DNA of 64,000 nt from JACCZX01 sp963791315 (GTDB taxonomy: Bacteria > Pseudomonadota > Gammaproteobacteria > Burkholderiales > Burkholderiaceae_F): NCBI GenBank assembly GCA_963791315.1, contig CAWBRQ010000001.1:1-64000 (forward strand), given 5' to 3'. Positions within the stretch are counted from its first letter, which is position 1. Each line of letters starts with the position of its first letter. Positions 11,070 to 24,860 of the stretch are shown piece after piece. The translations under genes were made by a program, and so were the position numbers. The notes under the pieces were generated by a model. That model was not told the DNA's origin. It saw only the letters and a program-made list of their open reading frames with translations, and did no database searches.

Positions 11070-11234
11070 TTCAGCCGTTTGATCACATCGACAGCCTCGA
11101 ACAAGCCCATTGTGCGCAGACGCCGACGGGCATGGCTTGAACGTTAAAGACCGTCAGGGCTCGCCAGCGGCAACATACGTATGATAAGTCCATCTGAGCC
11201 CTAAGCCGCTTCGTGGCCCACGAGGACTCCACGC

Positions 11235-12035
11235 ATGTTTCGCCTCACGACCTTCCCCTCATCACCCTCGCTCGTCGCCCATCAATGGCCGCGGCCGCGG
11301 AGGCCAAGCGGCCCAATGTCGTCATCGTGCTGGCCGACGACATGGGCTGGCGCGATACCGGTTACAGCGGCAACAAGGTGGTGAAGACGCCGCACCTCGA
11401 TAGTCTCGTCCAAGACGGGGATTCGCTTCGACAACTTCTACGCGGCCCAGGCGAATTGCTCGCCGGGGCGGTTCGCGATCATGACGGGACGCAATCCGTT
11501 CCGCACCGGGCTGCCTTCGCTCGGGGCCATGCGGCCGCAGGAGGTCACCATCGCCCAGCTCTTGAAGAAGCTCGGCTACGCGACCGGGCATTTCGGCAAG
11601 TGGCACCTGGGCGGGCAGACCACACACCCGGTCCGCATGGGCTTCGACCTGTCGTACTTCTCGCCCAACTACTTCGACATCGGCGACGCGCTGACCGTCA
11701 ACGACACCAAGGAGAAGGTCAAGGTCACGGGCGACAGTTCCGTGTTCGCGATGAACCTGGCGCTCGACTTCATTCGCAAGCAGGCGGCCGAGAAGCAGCC
11801 GTTCTTCGCCTACGTCTGTTTCGGCTCGCCGCACAGTCCGCACGTCGGGGCCGAGGAGTTCTTGAAGCTCTACGGCGACACGAAGGGGGGCAACAAGCAG
11901 TTCCTGGCCGAGGTGAGCGGTCTCGACGCGGCGGTCGGCAACCTGCGGGCCGAGCTGCGGAAGCTGGGCATCGCCGACGAGACGATCGTCTGGTTCGCGA
12001 GCGACAACGGCGGCATCACGCCGCCGCAGGCCGAC
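11235..12035 (+). pseudogene. Sulfatase, N-terminal part, fused at its 3' end to a kinase
   Basis: ATG at 11235 opens a probable signal peptide (MFRLTTFP, then a hydrophobic stretch ending MAAAAEA after a frame change). The metal-binding block RPNVVIVLADDMGWRDTGYS follows, then the formylglycine signature CSPGR in ANCSPGRFAIMTGRNPF near 11,465, HFGKWHLGG near 11,600, PFFAYVCFGSPHSPH near 11,820 and VWFASDNGGITPP near 12,010. These are the ordered landmarks of exported sulfatases. The C-terminal third, normally another 150 or so residues, is missing: right after SDNGG the text becomes a protein kinase. Two frame breaks lie near 11,270 and 11,430. Substrate unknown. Truncation by misassembly is the simplest reading. 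Confidence 0.65.
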
Positions 12036-12830
12036 GACGAACTCGGCGGCTCGGCGAGTATCGCATCCTCAAGGTGCTCGGCCACGGCGGCATGGGCGTC
12101 GTCTTCCAGGGCGAGGATCGCCAAGCTCGGCCGCAAGGTCGCCCTCAAGGCCATGCTGCCGCACCTGGCCGAGAGCCCGTCCGCGCAGCAACGCTTCCTC
12201 CGCGAGGCCCGTGCGGCCGGCGACCTGGAGCACGACACATCGTCACCATCTACCAGGTCGGCGAGGACCGCGGCGCGCTCGTCCTCGCCATGCCGTTCCT
12301 CAAGGGCGAGCCGCTCGACGACCGTCTCGAGCACGGCGCAGCGGCCGATGCCCGTCGGGACGTGCTGCGGATCGGCCGGGAGATCGCCGAGGGGCTGCGC
12401 CGCGCCCACGGCGCGGGCTGGTCCACCGCGACATCAAGCCGGCCAACGTCTGGCTGGAAGCGCCGACCGACCGCGTCAAGATCCTCGACTTCGGCCTGGC
12501 CCGGCCGCGACGCAGGAGCCGGGGCTGACGCAGCAGGGGGCGATCGTCGGCACGCCGGCGTACATGGCCCCCGAGCAGGCCCGCGGCGAGCCGGTCGACG
12601 CCCGCTGCGACCTGTTCAGCCTCGGCGTCGTCCTCTACCGCCTGTGCACGGGGCAGCAGCCCTTCCAGGGCAAGGACACCGTCTCCACGTTGATGGCGGT
12701 CGCCATGAATGATCCCGCCGCTCCAGCAAGATCAACCGCGAAGTATCGGACGAGCCGTGTCCAGCGACGTCCCGCAAGGTGCGAAGAAGTAAGCCGACTG
12801 GGCGGGCGGAGTGGCCGGCTGGCCGTAAAA
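12036..12830 (+). pseudogene. Ser/Thr protein kinase domain, fragment fused behind the sulfatase
   Basis: Pieces in shifting frames read GEYRILKVLGHGGMGVVFQG, LGRKVALKAMLPHLAE, QQRFLREARAAGDLEHD, HIVTIYQVGEDRGAL, AMPFLKGEPLDDRL, HRDIKPANVWLEAP, VKILDFGLA and GTPAYMAPEQARGEPVDARC, then DLFSLGVVLYRLCTGQQPFQ. All kinase core motifs are present: glycine loop, VALK lysine, HRDIKPAN, DFG and APE. The N-terminal flank expected before PPQADDELG is absent and replaced by the sulfatase. The gene fades out after NDPAAP near 12,720. At least four frame breaks. A planctomycete Pkn2-type kinase; not functional as it stands. Confidence 0.65.
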
Positions 12831-13089
12831 TGCAGGACATTTTCGGGAGCATCACTTTGAAATTGCACGCCATGGGGAATATGCCACGCAGCCTGGCTGC
12901 TGCACAAATTATTTATTCCGTAAATAATCGGTGAAGCGCACTGTGGTGCGAGGACCTCTCGGGGCTGTCGTTCCTGGCTGCTTCGGATCACCACCCATAG
13001 TTCTAGCACAGCCTGTGCTCAATGTTTGTCACGGCTCGGGAGGGCCACGCTTTCCCGTTCGACCTGCTCTGTCTCGCGTGCCGCTTCGC
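12831..13089. other. Junction between planctomycete-like and betaproteobacterial DNA
   Basis: No gene is recognisable. To the left the last family-like sequence is a planctomycete kinase; to the right the text enters a dppD gene in mid-domain. Somewhere in these 260 bases the source of the DNA changes. A palindrome at 12908-12928 is the only structured element. Confidence 0.5.
12908..12932. repeat. Palindromic operator-like repeat, right copy
   Basis: ATTATTTA, five bases and TAAATAAT form a perfect 8-base inverted repeat at 12908-12928. The bases 12920-12932 (GTAAATAATCGGT) recur as a reverse complement at 11046-11058, so the two copies face away from each other and bracket the sulfatase-kinase piece. 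Confidence 0.5.
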
Positions 13090-13975
13090 CGACGAACACT
13101 GAACACCCCGGGGCGCGTACGAGCGAACCGGATGAACTTCGCGGGTCGCGATCTGCTGACGCTCAGCGAGCGCGAGCGGCGTCAGCTGACCGGACGCGAT
13201 ATGGCGATGATCTTTCAGGAGCCGGCGACCAGCCTTAACCCGTGCTTCTCGATCGGATTTCAGCTGACCGAGACGCTGCGCACGCATCTGAAGCTGTCTA
13301 GCAAGCAGGCGCTCGATCGCGCGGTCGAGTTGCTCGAGCAAGTCGGCATTCCTGACCCGGCGCGGCGCTTGCGGGACTACCCGCATCAGATGTCGGGCGG
13401 GATGAACCAGCGCGTGATGATCGCGATGGCGATCGCCTGCAATCCGAAGCTACTGATCGCGGATGAACCGACCACTGCGCTCGACGTCACGATCCAGGCG
13501 CAGATTCTCGATCTGCTGCGGCGATTGCAACGCGAGCGTGGCATGGCGCTGGTGCTGATCACGCACAACATGGGCGTGGTCGCAGAGATGGCGCAGCGCG
13601 TGGCGGTGATGTATGCCGGCCAGGTGGTCGAGGATCGCGCGGCGCAGGGATCTGTTCGCAGCGCCGCAGCATCCGTACACGGCCGCGTTGCTGGCGGCGC
13701 TGCCGGAGCAACACGCCGATGACAGCGATCGCCTGGCGACGATTCCGGGCATGGTGCCGGGTCTTTACGACCGGCCGCGCGGGTGCCTATTCAGCCCGCG
13801 CTGCGCGAGTGCGACCGTGCACTGCCATAAAGTCCAGCCGGGGCTGGACCGGATCGAAGATGGACGCGTGCGCTGCTTCTACCCGCTCGGCATGCCGGGT
13901 CGTGTCGAGGCGATCGAGCGCGATGGCCATGTCGGCGCGATCGCCGCGCGGCAGGAAGAGGCGGCCTCGACCTGA
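13090..13975 (+). pseudogene. dppD: Dipeptide/oligopeptide ABC transporter ATPase, 5'-truncated and frameshifted
   Basis: The recognisable part begins GRVRANRMNFAGRDLLTLSE, which is about residue 75 of DppD-type ATPases, so the Walker A segment is missing. Q-loop FQEPATSLNPCFS, signature MSGGMNQRVMIAMAIACNPK, Walker B LLIADEPTTALDVT and switch ITHNMG are intact. A frame break near 13,650 leads into LFAAPQHPYTAALLAALPE and the cysteine-containing tail RGCLFSPRCASATVHC of the oligopeptide-binding C-terminal domain. The stop overlaps the next ATG (TGATG). It should couple ATP hydrolysis to peptide import together with the following dppF. Truncation coincides with the contig junction, so it is probably not biological. 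Confidence 0.75.
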
Positions 13976-14940
13976 TGAGCCAGCACTCGGCACCTGTCGT
14001 TGAAGCGCGCGACCTGAAGCGGGTCTACGTCGTGCGCCAGGGAATGCTGCAGAAGCCGGCGTCGTTGCAGGCAGTCGGCGGTATTTCCTTTTCGCTGCAG
14101 GCCGGTCACACACTGGCGGTGGTCGGCGAATCGGGCTGCGGCAAGTCGACCCTGGCGCGTCTGGTCGCGCTGATCGAGCCGCCGAGCGCCGGCGGACTGC
14201 GGCTCGGAGGAATCGATGCGATCACGGCGACCAAAGAAATTCGCGCGCGGTTACGGCAGACAGGTGCAACTGGTTTTCCAGAATCCCTTTGGATCGCTGA
14301 ATCCGCGCAAGAAGATCGGCTCCATCCTCGAAGAACCGCTGGCGATCAACACCGAACTCAGTCCCGAGGAACGGCGCGAACGCGTCGCGGAAATGATGCG
14401 TCGGGTCGGACTTCGTCCCGAACACAGCGGGCGCTATCCCGCACATGTTCTCGGGTGGCCAGCGGCAGCGCATTGCGATCGCGCGCGCGTTGATGCTGCG
14501 GCCTGCGCTCGTGATCGCCGACGAACCCGTATCGGCCCTCGACGTCTCGATCCAGGCGCAGGTGCTCAACCTGCTCGCCGATCTGCAGCGCGAATTCGGT
14601 GTGTCGTACCTCTTCATCTCGCACGATCTTGCCGTCGTCCGTCACATCGCCGAAGACGTGCTGGTCATGTACCTCGGTCTGGCGATGGAGCAGGGACCGA
14701 AGGAGCGCATCTTCGGCGCGCCGCTGCATCCGTACACGCAGGCGTTGCTGGCCTCGACCCCCGGTCTGGGCGCGCCCGAACGCCGCACGGTGCTCAAGGG
14801 CGAGTTGCCATCGCCGCTGGCGCCGCCGCCGGGCTGCGTGTTCTCGACGCGGTGTCCGCTATGCGACCGACCTCTGCCGCGCCGAGCGTCCGGATTTACG
14901 CCCTCTGGACGGTAGACTGGTGGCCTGCCACTATGCTGAG
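13975..14940 (+). pseudogene. dppF: Dipeptide/oligopeptide ABC transporter ATPase, frameshifted
   Basis: Starts MSQHSAPVVEARDLKRVY overlapping the dppD stop by one base. Walker A VVGESGCGKSTLARL is at about residue 47. The frame breaks near 14,250, continues VQLVFQNPFGSLNPRKKIGS, breaks again near 14,450, and continues FSGGQRQRIAIARALMLRPA, LVIADEPVSALDVSIQAQVL and FISHDLAVVRHIAEDVLVMY. A third break near 14,865 leads to LCRAERPDLRPLDGRLVACH. All ATPase motifs survive across the breaks, so sequencing error is likely. The exact stop is uncertain; the last frame stays open to 15,075. Second nucleotide-binding subunit, paired with dppD and followed by dppA. Confidence 0.75.
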
Positions 14941-15024
14941 TCGTTTATCGGTGCCGGAACTCCGGTGCCGGATCCAGAATTTCTTCAAAACGCGCCACAG
15001 TGCGCGGTCCAAGGAGTTGGGAAC

Positions 15025-16641
15025 ATGAGAGCTAGGAACAGGACGTACGGAAAACAGGTATTCGCGCGGCGGTGATCGCCACGGCGTTGGCGCTGATCGG
15101 CAGCGCATCAGCCAAAACATTGGTGTTCTGCTCGGAAGGCAGCCCGGAGAACTTCTATCCCGGCATCAACACGACCGGCACGTCGTTCGATGCCAACAGC
15201 CAGATCTACAGCCGCATCGTCGACTTCGAGCGCGGCGGCGACGAAAGTCGTGCCCGGCCTGGCCGAAAAGTGGGACATCTCGCCCGACGGCAAGGAATAC
15301 ACGTTTCACCTGCGCAAGGGCGTGAAGTGGCACGAGAACAAGAACTTCAAGCCGACGCGCGACTTCAATGCCGACGACATCATCTTCGCGTTCGAGCGTC
15401 AGTGGAAGGAATCGAATCCGTACTTCAAGGTCACGAGCTCGAACCATTCGTACTTCAACGACATGGGAATGCCGAAGCTGCTGAAGTCGGTCGAGAAGGT
15501 CAACGACTACACCGTAAAGGTCACGCTCGAAAAGGCCGAGGCGCCGTTCCTGTCGAACCTGGCGATGGAATACGCGGGCGTGCAGTCGAAGGAATACGCC
15601 GACGCGATGCTGAAGGCCGGCACGCCCGAGAAGATCGATCAGGAGCCGATCGGCACCGGGCCGTTCTATCTGGTGCAGTACCAGCGCGACGCGATCATTC
15701 GCTACAAGGCGTTTCCTCAGTTCTGGGGCGGCAAAGCGAAGATCGACGACCTCGTGTTCTCGATCACGCCGGACGCCTCGGTGCGCTGGGCGAAGCTGCA
15801 AAAGGGTGAATGCCATGTGATGCCGTATCCGAACCCGGCCGATCTGGACGCGATTCGCAAGGATCCGAAGATCCAGGTGCTCGAGCAGGCAGGCCTGAAC
15901 GTTGGCTTCCTCGCGTACAACACAACCAAGAAGCCATTCGACGACGTGCGCGTGCGCAAAGCCATCAACATGGCGATCAACAAGAAGGCGATCATCGACG
16001 CGGTTTACCTGACCACCGGAGTGGCTGCGAAGAATCCGATTCCGCCGACGCAGTGGTCGTACAACGACGCCATCAAGGATGATCCATACGATCCGGCCGC
16101 CGCCAAGAAACTGCTCGCTGACGCAGGCTATCCCAACGGATTCACGACCGACCTATGGGCGATGCCGGTGCAACGGCCTTACAACCCGAACGCCAGGCGC
16201 ATCGCGGAGCTGATGCAGGCCGACCTCGCCAAGATCGGCGTCACGGCGGAGATCAAGAGCTTCGAATGGGGCGAGTATCGCAAGCGGATGCAAAATGGCG
16301 AGCACCAGATGGGCATGCTCGGTTGGACCGGCGACAACGGTGACCCCGACAACTTCCTGAACACGCTGCTCGGCTGCGACTCGGCCAAGAGCAACGGCAG
16401 CAACGTCGCGAAGTTCTGTTACCAGCCGTTCGAAGAACTGGTGCAGAAGGCCAAGACGACCTCAGGCCAGCAACAGCGTGCCGACCTTTATCAGAAAGCG
16501 CAGGTGATCTTCAAGGAGCAGGCGCCCTGGTTCACGATCGCACACGCGGTGCAGCTAAAGCCGATGAGCAAGAACGTCATCGACTTCAAGCTGTCGCCGT
16601 TTGGACGACATAACTTCTACGGCGTCGATATCAAGGAGTAA
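15025..16641 (+). CDS. dppA: Periplasmic peptide-binding protein of ABC transporter (SBP family 5)
   Basis: ATG at 15025 follows AAGGAG by eight bases. After a short basic N-terminus the frame shifts by one base (about 15,060) into a hydrophobic segment ATALALIGSASAK, a signal peptide, then TLVFCSEGSPENFYPGINTT. A second break near 15,240 restores the original frame. Family 5 landmarks follow: DISPDGKEYTFHLRKGVKWH, EPIGTGPFYLVQYQRDAIIR, NPADLDAIRKDPKIQVL, VRVRKAINMAINKKAIIDAV and MLGWTGDNGDPDNFLNTLLG. Joined length is about 538 residues, normal for DppA. It binds di- or oligopeptides in the periplasm for the dppD/dppF-driven permease, whose genes are not on this side. Its 3' end overlaps the convergent acylase gene by 11 bases. 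Confidence 0.85.
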
Positions 16642-19115
16642 GCCGCTGGCAGACGGGCGCACGGCTTGAATCGCGCGCCCTCTGTTGATTCTTGCTCAAC
16701 GTCGCGGCTTCGAGCTCCAGCGTCATCGCATCACGCGGTAATGGCGGACGCATCGGCAGGTACTGAACATCGCGCCACAGCGGCTGCATCGATCCGTAAA
16801 GGTCGGAAAACGGATTGCCGACCTGCCCGCTTGAACCCACCCACACAGAATTCGATTCGAGCGCGGCGAGGTCGTAGATCGCGCGCAAGGTAGCCGTATG
16901 CCGCGTAGAAAATGGAGCTTCGGCGCGGTGTGACAGCGCACCGACATTGATCGTGTGCGTATCTCCGGGATACGCGATGCGCAATTCGAAGACCCGGCGA
17001 AGAACGGGGACGCTCGACATCGGCCGGTGTTCCGCAATCGCGCGATGCGCATCTCCCCATCGCAGGCCGGCCACATCGCGGCCGGAAGCCTGCGTCAGCT
17101 GTGTGACCGACGTGTCGAGTGCTTCGCCCGCCAGCGAGCGGCACGTTTCGAAGCGCTGCTCGGTCGATCGGTCATCGCACCAGTCGCGCGCCTGCGCACG
17201 GCCCGGACAACACGTGCAGCAACGTCGACGTGAGCTCGGCCTGAGTCGACGAAGTCTTCGGTCAAGCGCGCCGAGGTCATCGGCAAAGATTCGATGCTTG
17301 AGCTCGCGCATCCACGCGTGATAGATCAACGGCTCGGGTGTATCGCGCTTCATCTGAAAGTCCCACGCGGCTAAGCCGCGCCAGCGCGTGGCGCCCGGCT
17401 TCGGTCTGCAGGCTGTGCGTCCTTCAACATTGCAAACATGTCACGCGCCGCGAGCGAAGTGATGTCAGCCTGAATCGCCTTGAAAGTCGCTGACGTCGTG
17501 CTTGCCGCGTGCTTCCAGCAGTTGCTCGACACGCTGCGCGCGATACGGCAAGAACCAGTCGTAGGTCAGATGGTGCGCATACTTTGACGACACGACCTTG
17601 TGATTCGCCGTGACGATCAATCCGCTGGCAGGATCGCGCATCCTGGGTGCTTGGTCGCTGCGGCAGGTAGCCGCGCCAGTCGTAGCGCGCCTCCCATCCC
17701 GGTGCCGGCACGAGCCCATGCAAATCATTGGCTCGATCGCGCATCGGTATCCGTCCGGTCACGACCATTCCGATCTTGCCGTCGACATCCGCGATCAACG
17801 CCGACTGCGTGACGATCTGGAACTGCGCCAGCGCCTGCTCGGCCTGGTCGATATTGCGTGCCTTGTTCAGCGCGCGAATCGCCGGGAGCGTCGTGTCGTC
17901 TGGGCTCGAGCGCAGACCAGCGCAATGCGAGCGCGAACTGCGGTTGCTTGAATCCCTTTTCAACGCTGGTAAGTCCGCTGATCACCGGGCCGTGCCGCGT
18001 CTCGCGCACCGTCAATTCGACATCGTCACCGCCCTTGACGCGGATGCGCTCGACGCGCGTTGCAAAACGCGCCCAACCCTCCGGCGTCTGATACTCGTCG
18101 GCCGCTTCGGGATTGATGCGCTCGAGATACAGATCCTGCTGATCGACACCGGTATTGGTGAACGCCCACGCAATGCGATCGTTGCGACCGAGCACGACAC
18201 CGGGAACTCCAGGCAGCGTCGCGCCCATCACTTTCAGGCCCGGTGCCTGCAAGCCGGCGAAATACCAAACCGAAGGCGTGGTCAGTCCGAGATGCGGGTC
18301 GTTGGCCACCATCGGCTTACCGCTGACAGTGCGCTTGCCGGACACGACCCAGTTGTTCGAGCCGAGTCCTTCAGCCGTCACCGAAACCGAAGGCGGGCGC
18401 GTCCAACGCGGACAACGACGTTGCCTTGATGCCGAGCAATCGATACATCTCGGCATAGTCCGCCGTCGCCGGCGCTGAGTCGCCCGGATACGGCGGATAA
18501 AAGTCGTTGATCTCCGCCACCGAAAACCGCTGCGCCAGTTGCAGGCGCCGCAGCTCGCGCGAATACGAATAGCGCGCCAGATCCCACGCCATCATCAGCG
18601 ACCAGCCGATCGAATCGGCCGGTGTCCACGGCTCGGGCTTCGGCGCGCGCGTCAGATAAAACTCCGGTGGCAACGGTCCGCGCCGTTTGTTCAGATACGC
18701 GTTGACACCCGCGGCATACGCATCGAGCAGGTCGCGATGCTCGGCGTCCAGATTCTGATAAATGCTTTGCGCAGTCCGTGCGATGCCGATCGTGCGCAGA
18801 AACTTGTCGGTATCTAGCGCCGGTTCACCCAGCACTTCGGCCAGGCGCCCGGCGGCGATACGGCGATTCATCTCCATCTGCCATAGGCGATCCTGCGCAT
18901 GCACATAACCGAGAGCAAACGTCGCATCCCGTTCGTTCGCTGCGACGATGTTCGGAATGCCGTGATCATCATCACGATCGATGCGCACCGTTTGCTGCAA
19001 TCCGGAAACCATGAACGTTCCTTCATGGATCGGCAGACTGGCCTGTCGGTACCAGAGACCGACGCGCCAGCAGCGTGACAGCAACCAGCAAGGCTAAGAA
19101 GCCGGCAATGCGCAC
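16631..19115 (-). pseudogene. Penicillin acylase family Ntn-hydrolase, frameshifted
   Basis: GTG at 19115 follows GGGGAGA and gives a membrane/signal segment (RIAGFLALLVAVTLLA). After a frame break comes SGLQQTVRIDRDDDHGIPNI, the family opening, with ALGYVHAQDRLWQMEMNRRI and AAGRLAEVLGEPALDTDKFL. The autoproteolytic serine lies in GLGSNNWVVSGKRT near 18,350, just after a break at about 18,390. VANDPHLGLTTPSVWY, GVPGVVLGRNDRIAWAFTNT and RETRHGPVI follow. Further breaks near 17,900, 17,700 and 17,400 lead to IVTANHKVVSSKYAHHLTYD and the C-terminal PGDTHTINVGAL. Joined length about 825 residues is normal for acylases of the penicillin G / cephalosporin / homoserine lactone type. The real substrate cannot be told; AHL or N-acyl compounds are possible. 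Exported. Confidence 0.8.
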
Positions 19116-19300
19116 GAAGGTCTCCCCACCCGATCGAGCGGCGATTGTATGGCGTGTGATGCGCCGGCAGCCTGATGCAAAACGTAGCGAGCAGCCCCGA
19201 GCTCATTTGCAAGTGAGCGTCGAGGAGCGCACCCGTACGAGAGGTACGGCGAGCACCGCAGACGCAAGATCGGGGCGCGCAGTAGTTTTGAATCCGGCTG

Positions 19301-22453
<3,153 letters not shown>

Positions 22454-22457
<4 letters not shown>

Positions 22458-23932
22458 CCGAACTTTCCGTGCAGATACCAGCGATCGCGAATCGCAGCAT
22501 CAGGAACGCGCGGCCGAAAAATCCACAGCAGTGCGTGCTGCTCGTCGCGCGCGATGAAGTAATCGCGCTCGGCCCATTGCCCATCCCACCACCCGCTTTC
22601 GATCCGCTCTGGCCCGCTAAGAAGTGTCAGCGGTGTGCCATAGACCGGACGATGCTGCTGTTCGGCGAGCGGTATCGGCTCGGGCAACAGCCAGAGGGGG
22701 CGCGGCGCCGTGCAACTCACGTCAGACGAACGCGATGCACTCGCGCGCTCGACAGGCACTTCGCGGAATGCATGCTCGGGGCGATGATCGTCATGCGGCT
22801 CGAGCTGCGTGACCGCTTCGGGTCCAAGGCGCGCCTGCAATCGCTCGACCAGACGCAGCAGTCCTTCCTGCTCACCGCGCGCGGTGGCGAACAATTCCCC
22901 GTGTGACAGTTGCATTGGCACGATCTGCGTGCAGCGCAGATGCAGTTCGTACACCGGCGCAGCCAGTTGAGTACGGCCAAGCAGCTCGCGCAGCAGTGCC
23001 GTCATCCGTTCTTCGTCATTGGATGCATCGGCCAGATGCACCATGAGCGGCGACGGATCGCGGTCTTCGTGCACCAGCGTGAATTCGATCGTGCGCGTTG
23101 CCGCATGGCGCGCCGCCAGCCAGCCGGTCATCTGCACGATCATCCGGCGCGCCGCGAACAGCAGCGCCTCGGCGTGATCGACACGCGCCAGCAGCTCGAG
23201 CTTGGCTTCGAATACCGGCGGCGCGACGAACCACACGCGCGGATCGGGCTTGCGACCCAACGCGCGATCGAGCTCGTCAAGCAGACGCGCAGAAAAGCGC
23301 CGCGCGATCCCGCTGCGCGGAAGCTGCCGCAGATCCGAAATGCGCGTCACGCCGATGCCGCGCAGCGCATCCCAATGCGGCCGGCCCGGCCCGAGCAGCC
23401 AGACCGGCAGATCAGCCAGCGCCGACGGCAGCTCGCTCACATCATTGACCTGCGGCACTTCGCCGTTATGCGCGGAGCGCGCCAACATCCATGCCGCCTG
23501 CGGCACCGGCGCCAGCGCCATCCGTACCGCATATCCCTGCCGTGCAAGACCCGCGCGCAGATGCTTGACGATGCGCGTATGTCCATTGAAGAGCTTCACG
23601 CTGCCGGAAATTTCGAGCAACAGTCCCGAAGCAAGATCGGCGTCGGATTCCTCGCACGGCGGCACCAGCGCGACGTTCGGCGTAAAGCGCTGCGCCCACG
23701 CGGCAATCGCTTGCAGCGCATGATTTTCCTGCGCATAGGTGCGCAGCTTGATATGCAGGTGCGGACAGATCGCCAGCGCAGTCGCACGCCTCATACGCGC
23801 CTGCACGCCGATCTCGCGTGCGCTGCGGCTGGCAAGCAGCACGTGCGATGCGTCGCACACCGCCAGCGGCAGTGCGTCGGCTGCCGCCACTTCAAGCGGC
23901 AGCTCAGGCAGACAAACGGCAATCCACAGCAT
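22454..23932 (-). CDS. imuB: ImuB, Y-family polymerase-like accessory protein
   Basis: I place the start at 23932 (MLWIAVCLPELPLEVAAADA), because upstream residues in the same frame overlap imuA and are not family-like. The ImuB order is clear: N-terminal palm-like part with ASRSAREIGVQARMRRATAL, SVKLFNGHTRIVKHLRAGLA, the helix-hairpin region RGIGVTRISDLRQLPRSGIA, little finger, and the C-terminal tail WLLPEPIPLAE with GPERIESGWWDG. The catalytic acidic residues of true Y-family polymerases are not evident, as expected for ImuB. It bridges the sliding clamp and DnaE2. The stop overlaps the dnaE2 start by four bases and the 5' end overlaps imuA by 29 bases, so the three genes are translated as one unit. 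Confidence 0.88.
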
Positions 23933-24638
23933 CGATCGCAGTTTCTGTAGCGCCTTCTTCGAGCAGCGCGTCAAAGCGGCGCGGGACCGGGCCCGGCAGT
24001 GCAAGCTGCACCACCGAATGGGCCGGCATGCCGCGCCGCTTGAAAATATCGAGCGCAACTCCACGCTCGCTGGCTGTGAGCTCGATACGCAGCGGCGCCG
24101 GTGACGCAGCGGTGCGCGCCGACGGCGAGCGCAGCAAAAACACCAGACCCGGATCGCGCTTCATGCTTTGCGCCGCCAGCTGCAAGCGGCGCAGCGTTTG
24201 AAACGACGTCAGGTGCGTATTGTCTTCAGGCAGCCATGCCACGACCGCCGCTGCGGCGCCGCTTTTAAGCGCCTGCTCGATCGCCCACAGCCGCTGCGCA
24301 CGATCACGCGCGCGCACCACCAGCAATTGTTCGAGCATCGCGCCGTGCGCAATCAGCGCGCGCGGATAAGGAATGTGCGGCGGCTCGACCCACACCACCG
24401 CCTGGCGTGCACGCATCAGCGGTGCCAGCACCGGCATCAGCACGCGCATCTCTCCAACGCCGCACGGCGCCAGCAACTCGATCAACGTGCGCTGCGGCCA
24501 GCCTCCATCAGGCAGCAGTTGGTCAAGAGCGCCAAAGCGCGTCGGCACCGTTCGAACGTTGGAGTCACCCGCGTCGGAGTTTGCACGCCACACCCGTGCG
24601 CCCAACGCAGACAGAAAACTTTTGGAAGATTGCAGCAT
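23904..24638 (-). CDS. imuA: ImuA, RecA-like SOS mutagenesis accessory protein
   Basis: Start chosen at 24638 (MLQSSKSFLSALGARVWRAN). The body has PTRFGALDQLLPDGGWPQRT, LIELLAPCGVGEMRVLMPVL and VVWVEPPHIPYPRALIAHGA, the typical ImuA/SulA-RecA-like opening in which the P-loop is degenerate (APCGVGEM). Length 244 residues is normal. First gene of the imuA-imuB-dnaE2 cassette; a LexA box lies 82 bases upstream. ImuA helps assemble the translesion complex with ImuB and RecA. Confidence 0.85.
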   Translation of the reverse strand: MLQSSKSFLSALGARVWRANSDAGDSNVRTVPTRFGALDQLLPDGGWPQRTLIELLAPCGVGEMRVLMPVLAPLMRARQAVVWVEPPHIPYPRALIAHGAMLEQLLVVRARDRAQRLWAIEQALKSGAAAAVVAWLPEDNTHLTSFQTLRRLQLAAQSMKRDPGLVFLLRSPSARTAASPAPLRIELTASERGVALDIFKRRGMPAHSVVQLALPGPVPRRFDALLEEGATETAIDAVDCRLSA

Positions 24639-24719
24639 GCGTGAGTGCCGTGCATCAGCGGTAAACCGCAAACGGCAGTGCCGGACGTTGGTTCGCGCTA
24701 TTCATGAGGGATTGATGGA

Positions 24720-24739
24720 TACTGTATTTTTATACAGTA
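24720..24739 (-). promoter_or_regulatory. LexA (SOS) box upstream of imuA
   Basis: tactgtatttttatacagta matches the proteobacterial LexA consensus (CTGT, eight bases, ACAG) and is nearly symmetric. It lies 82 bases before imuA and 122 bases before the first plus-strand cassette gene, so LexA binding here should repress imuA-imuB-dnaE2 until DNA damage. Whether it also affects the plus-strand genes is open. Confidence 0.93.
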
Positions 24740-24860
24740 TAGGCGCCGAAGCAAGGAACAGCGCATCCGGCGACGAACGGCTGACGTGTTATGCCGTCGC
24801 GACCGGACTTAGGAGCAGAATCGACTGAACTTTTTACTACCAGCGTCTCCTTTTTGGAAC

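Noticed and set aside
1..12830. The planctomycete-like region as horizontally acquired DNA
   Set aside because: Genes are cut at the border, no mobility gene marks the edge, and fusions plus dense frame breaks point to assembly problems. Not excluded, but not the better explanation.
12931..13089. N-terminal extension of the dppD frame back to 12931
   Set aside because: The residues before GRVRANRM do not resemble any ABC ATPase and lack Walker A; the frame is open by chance across the junction.
24740..24860. attI site between the LexA box and the first cassette
   Set aside because: No GTTRRRY core with flanking direct repeats of attI type could be found in this stretch.
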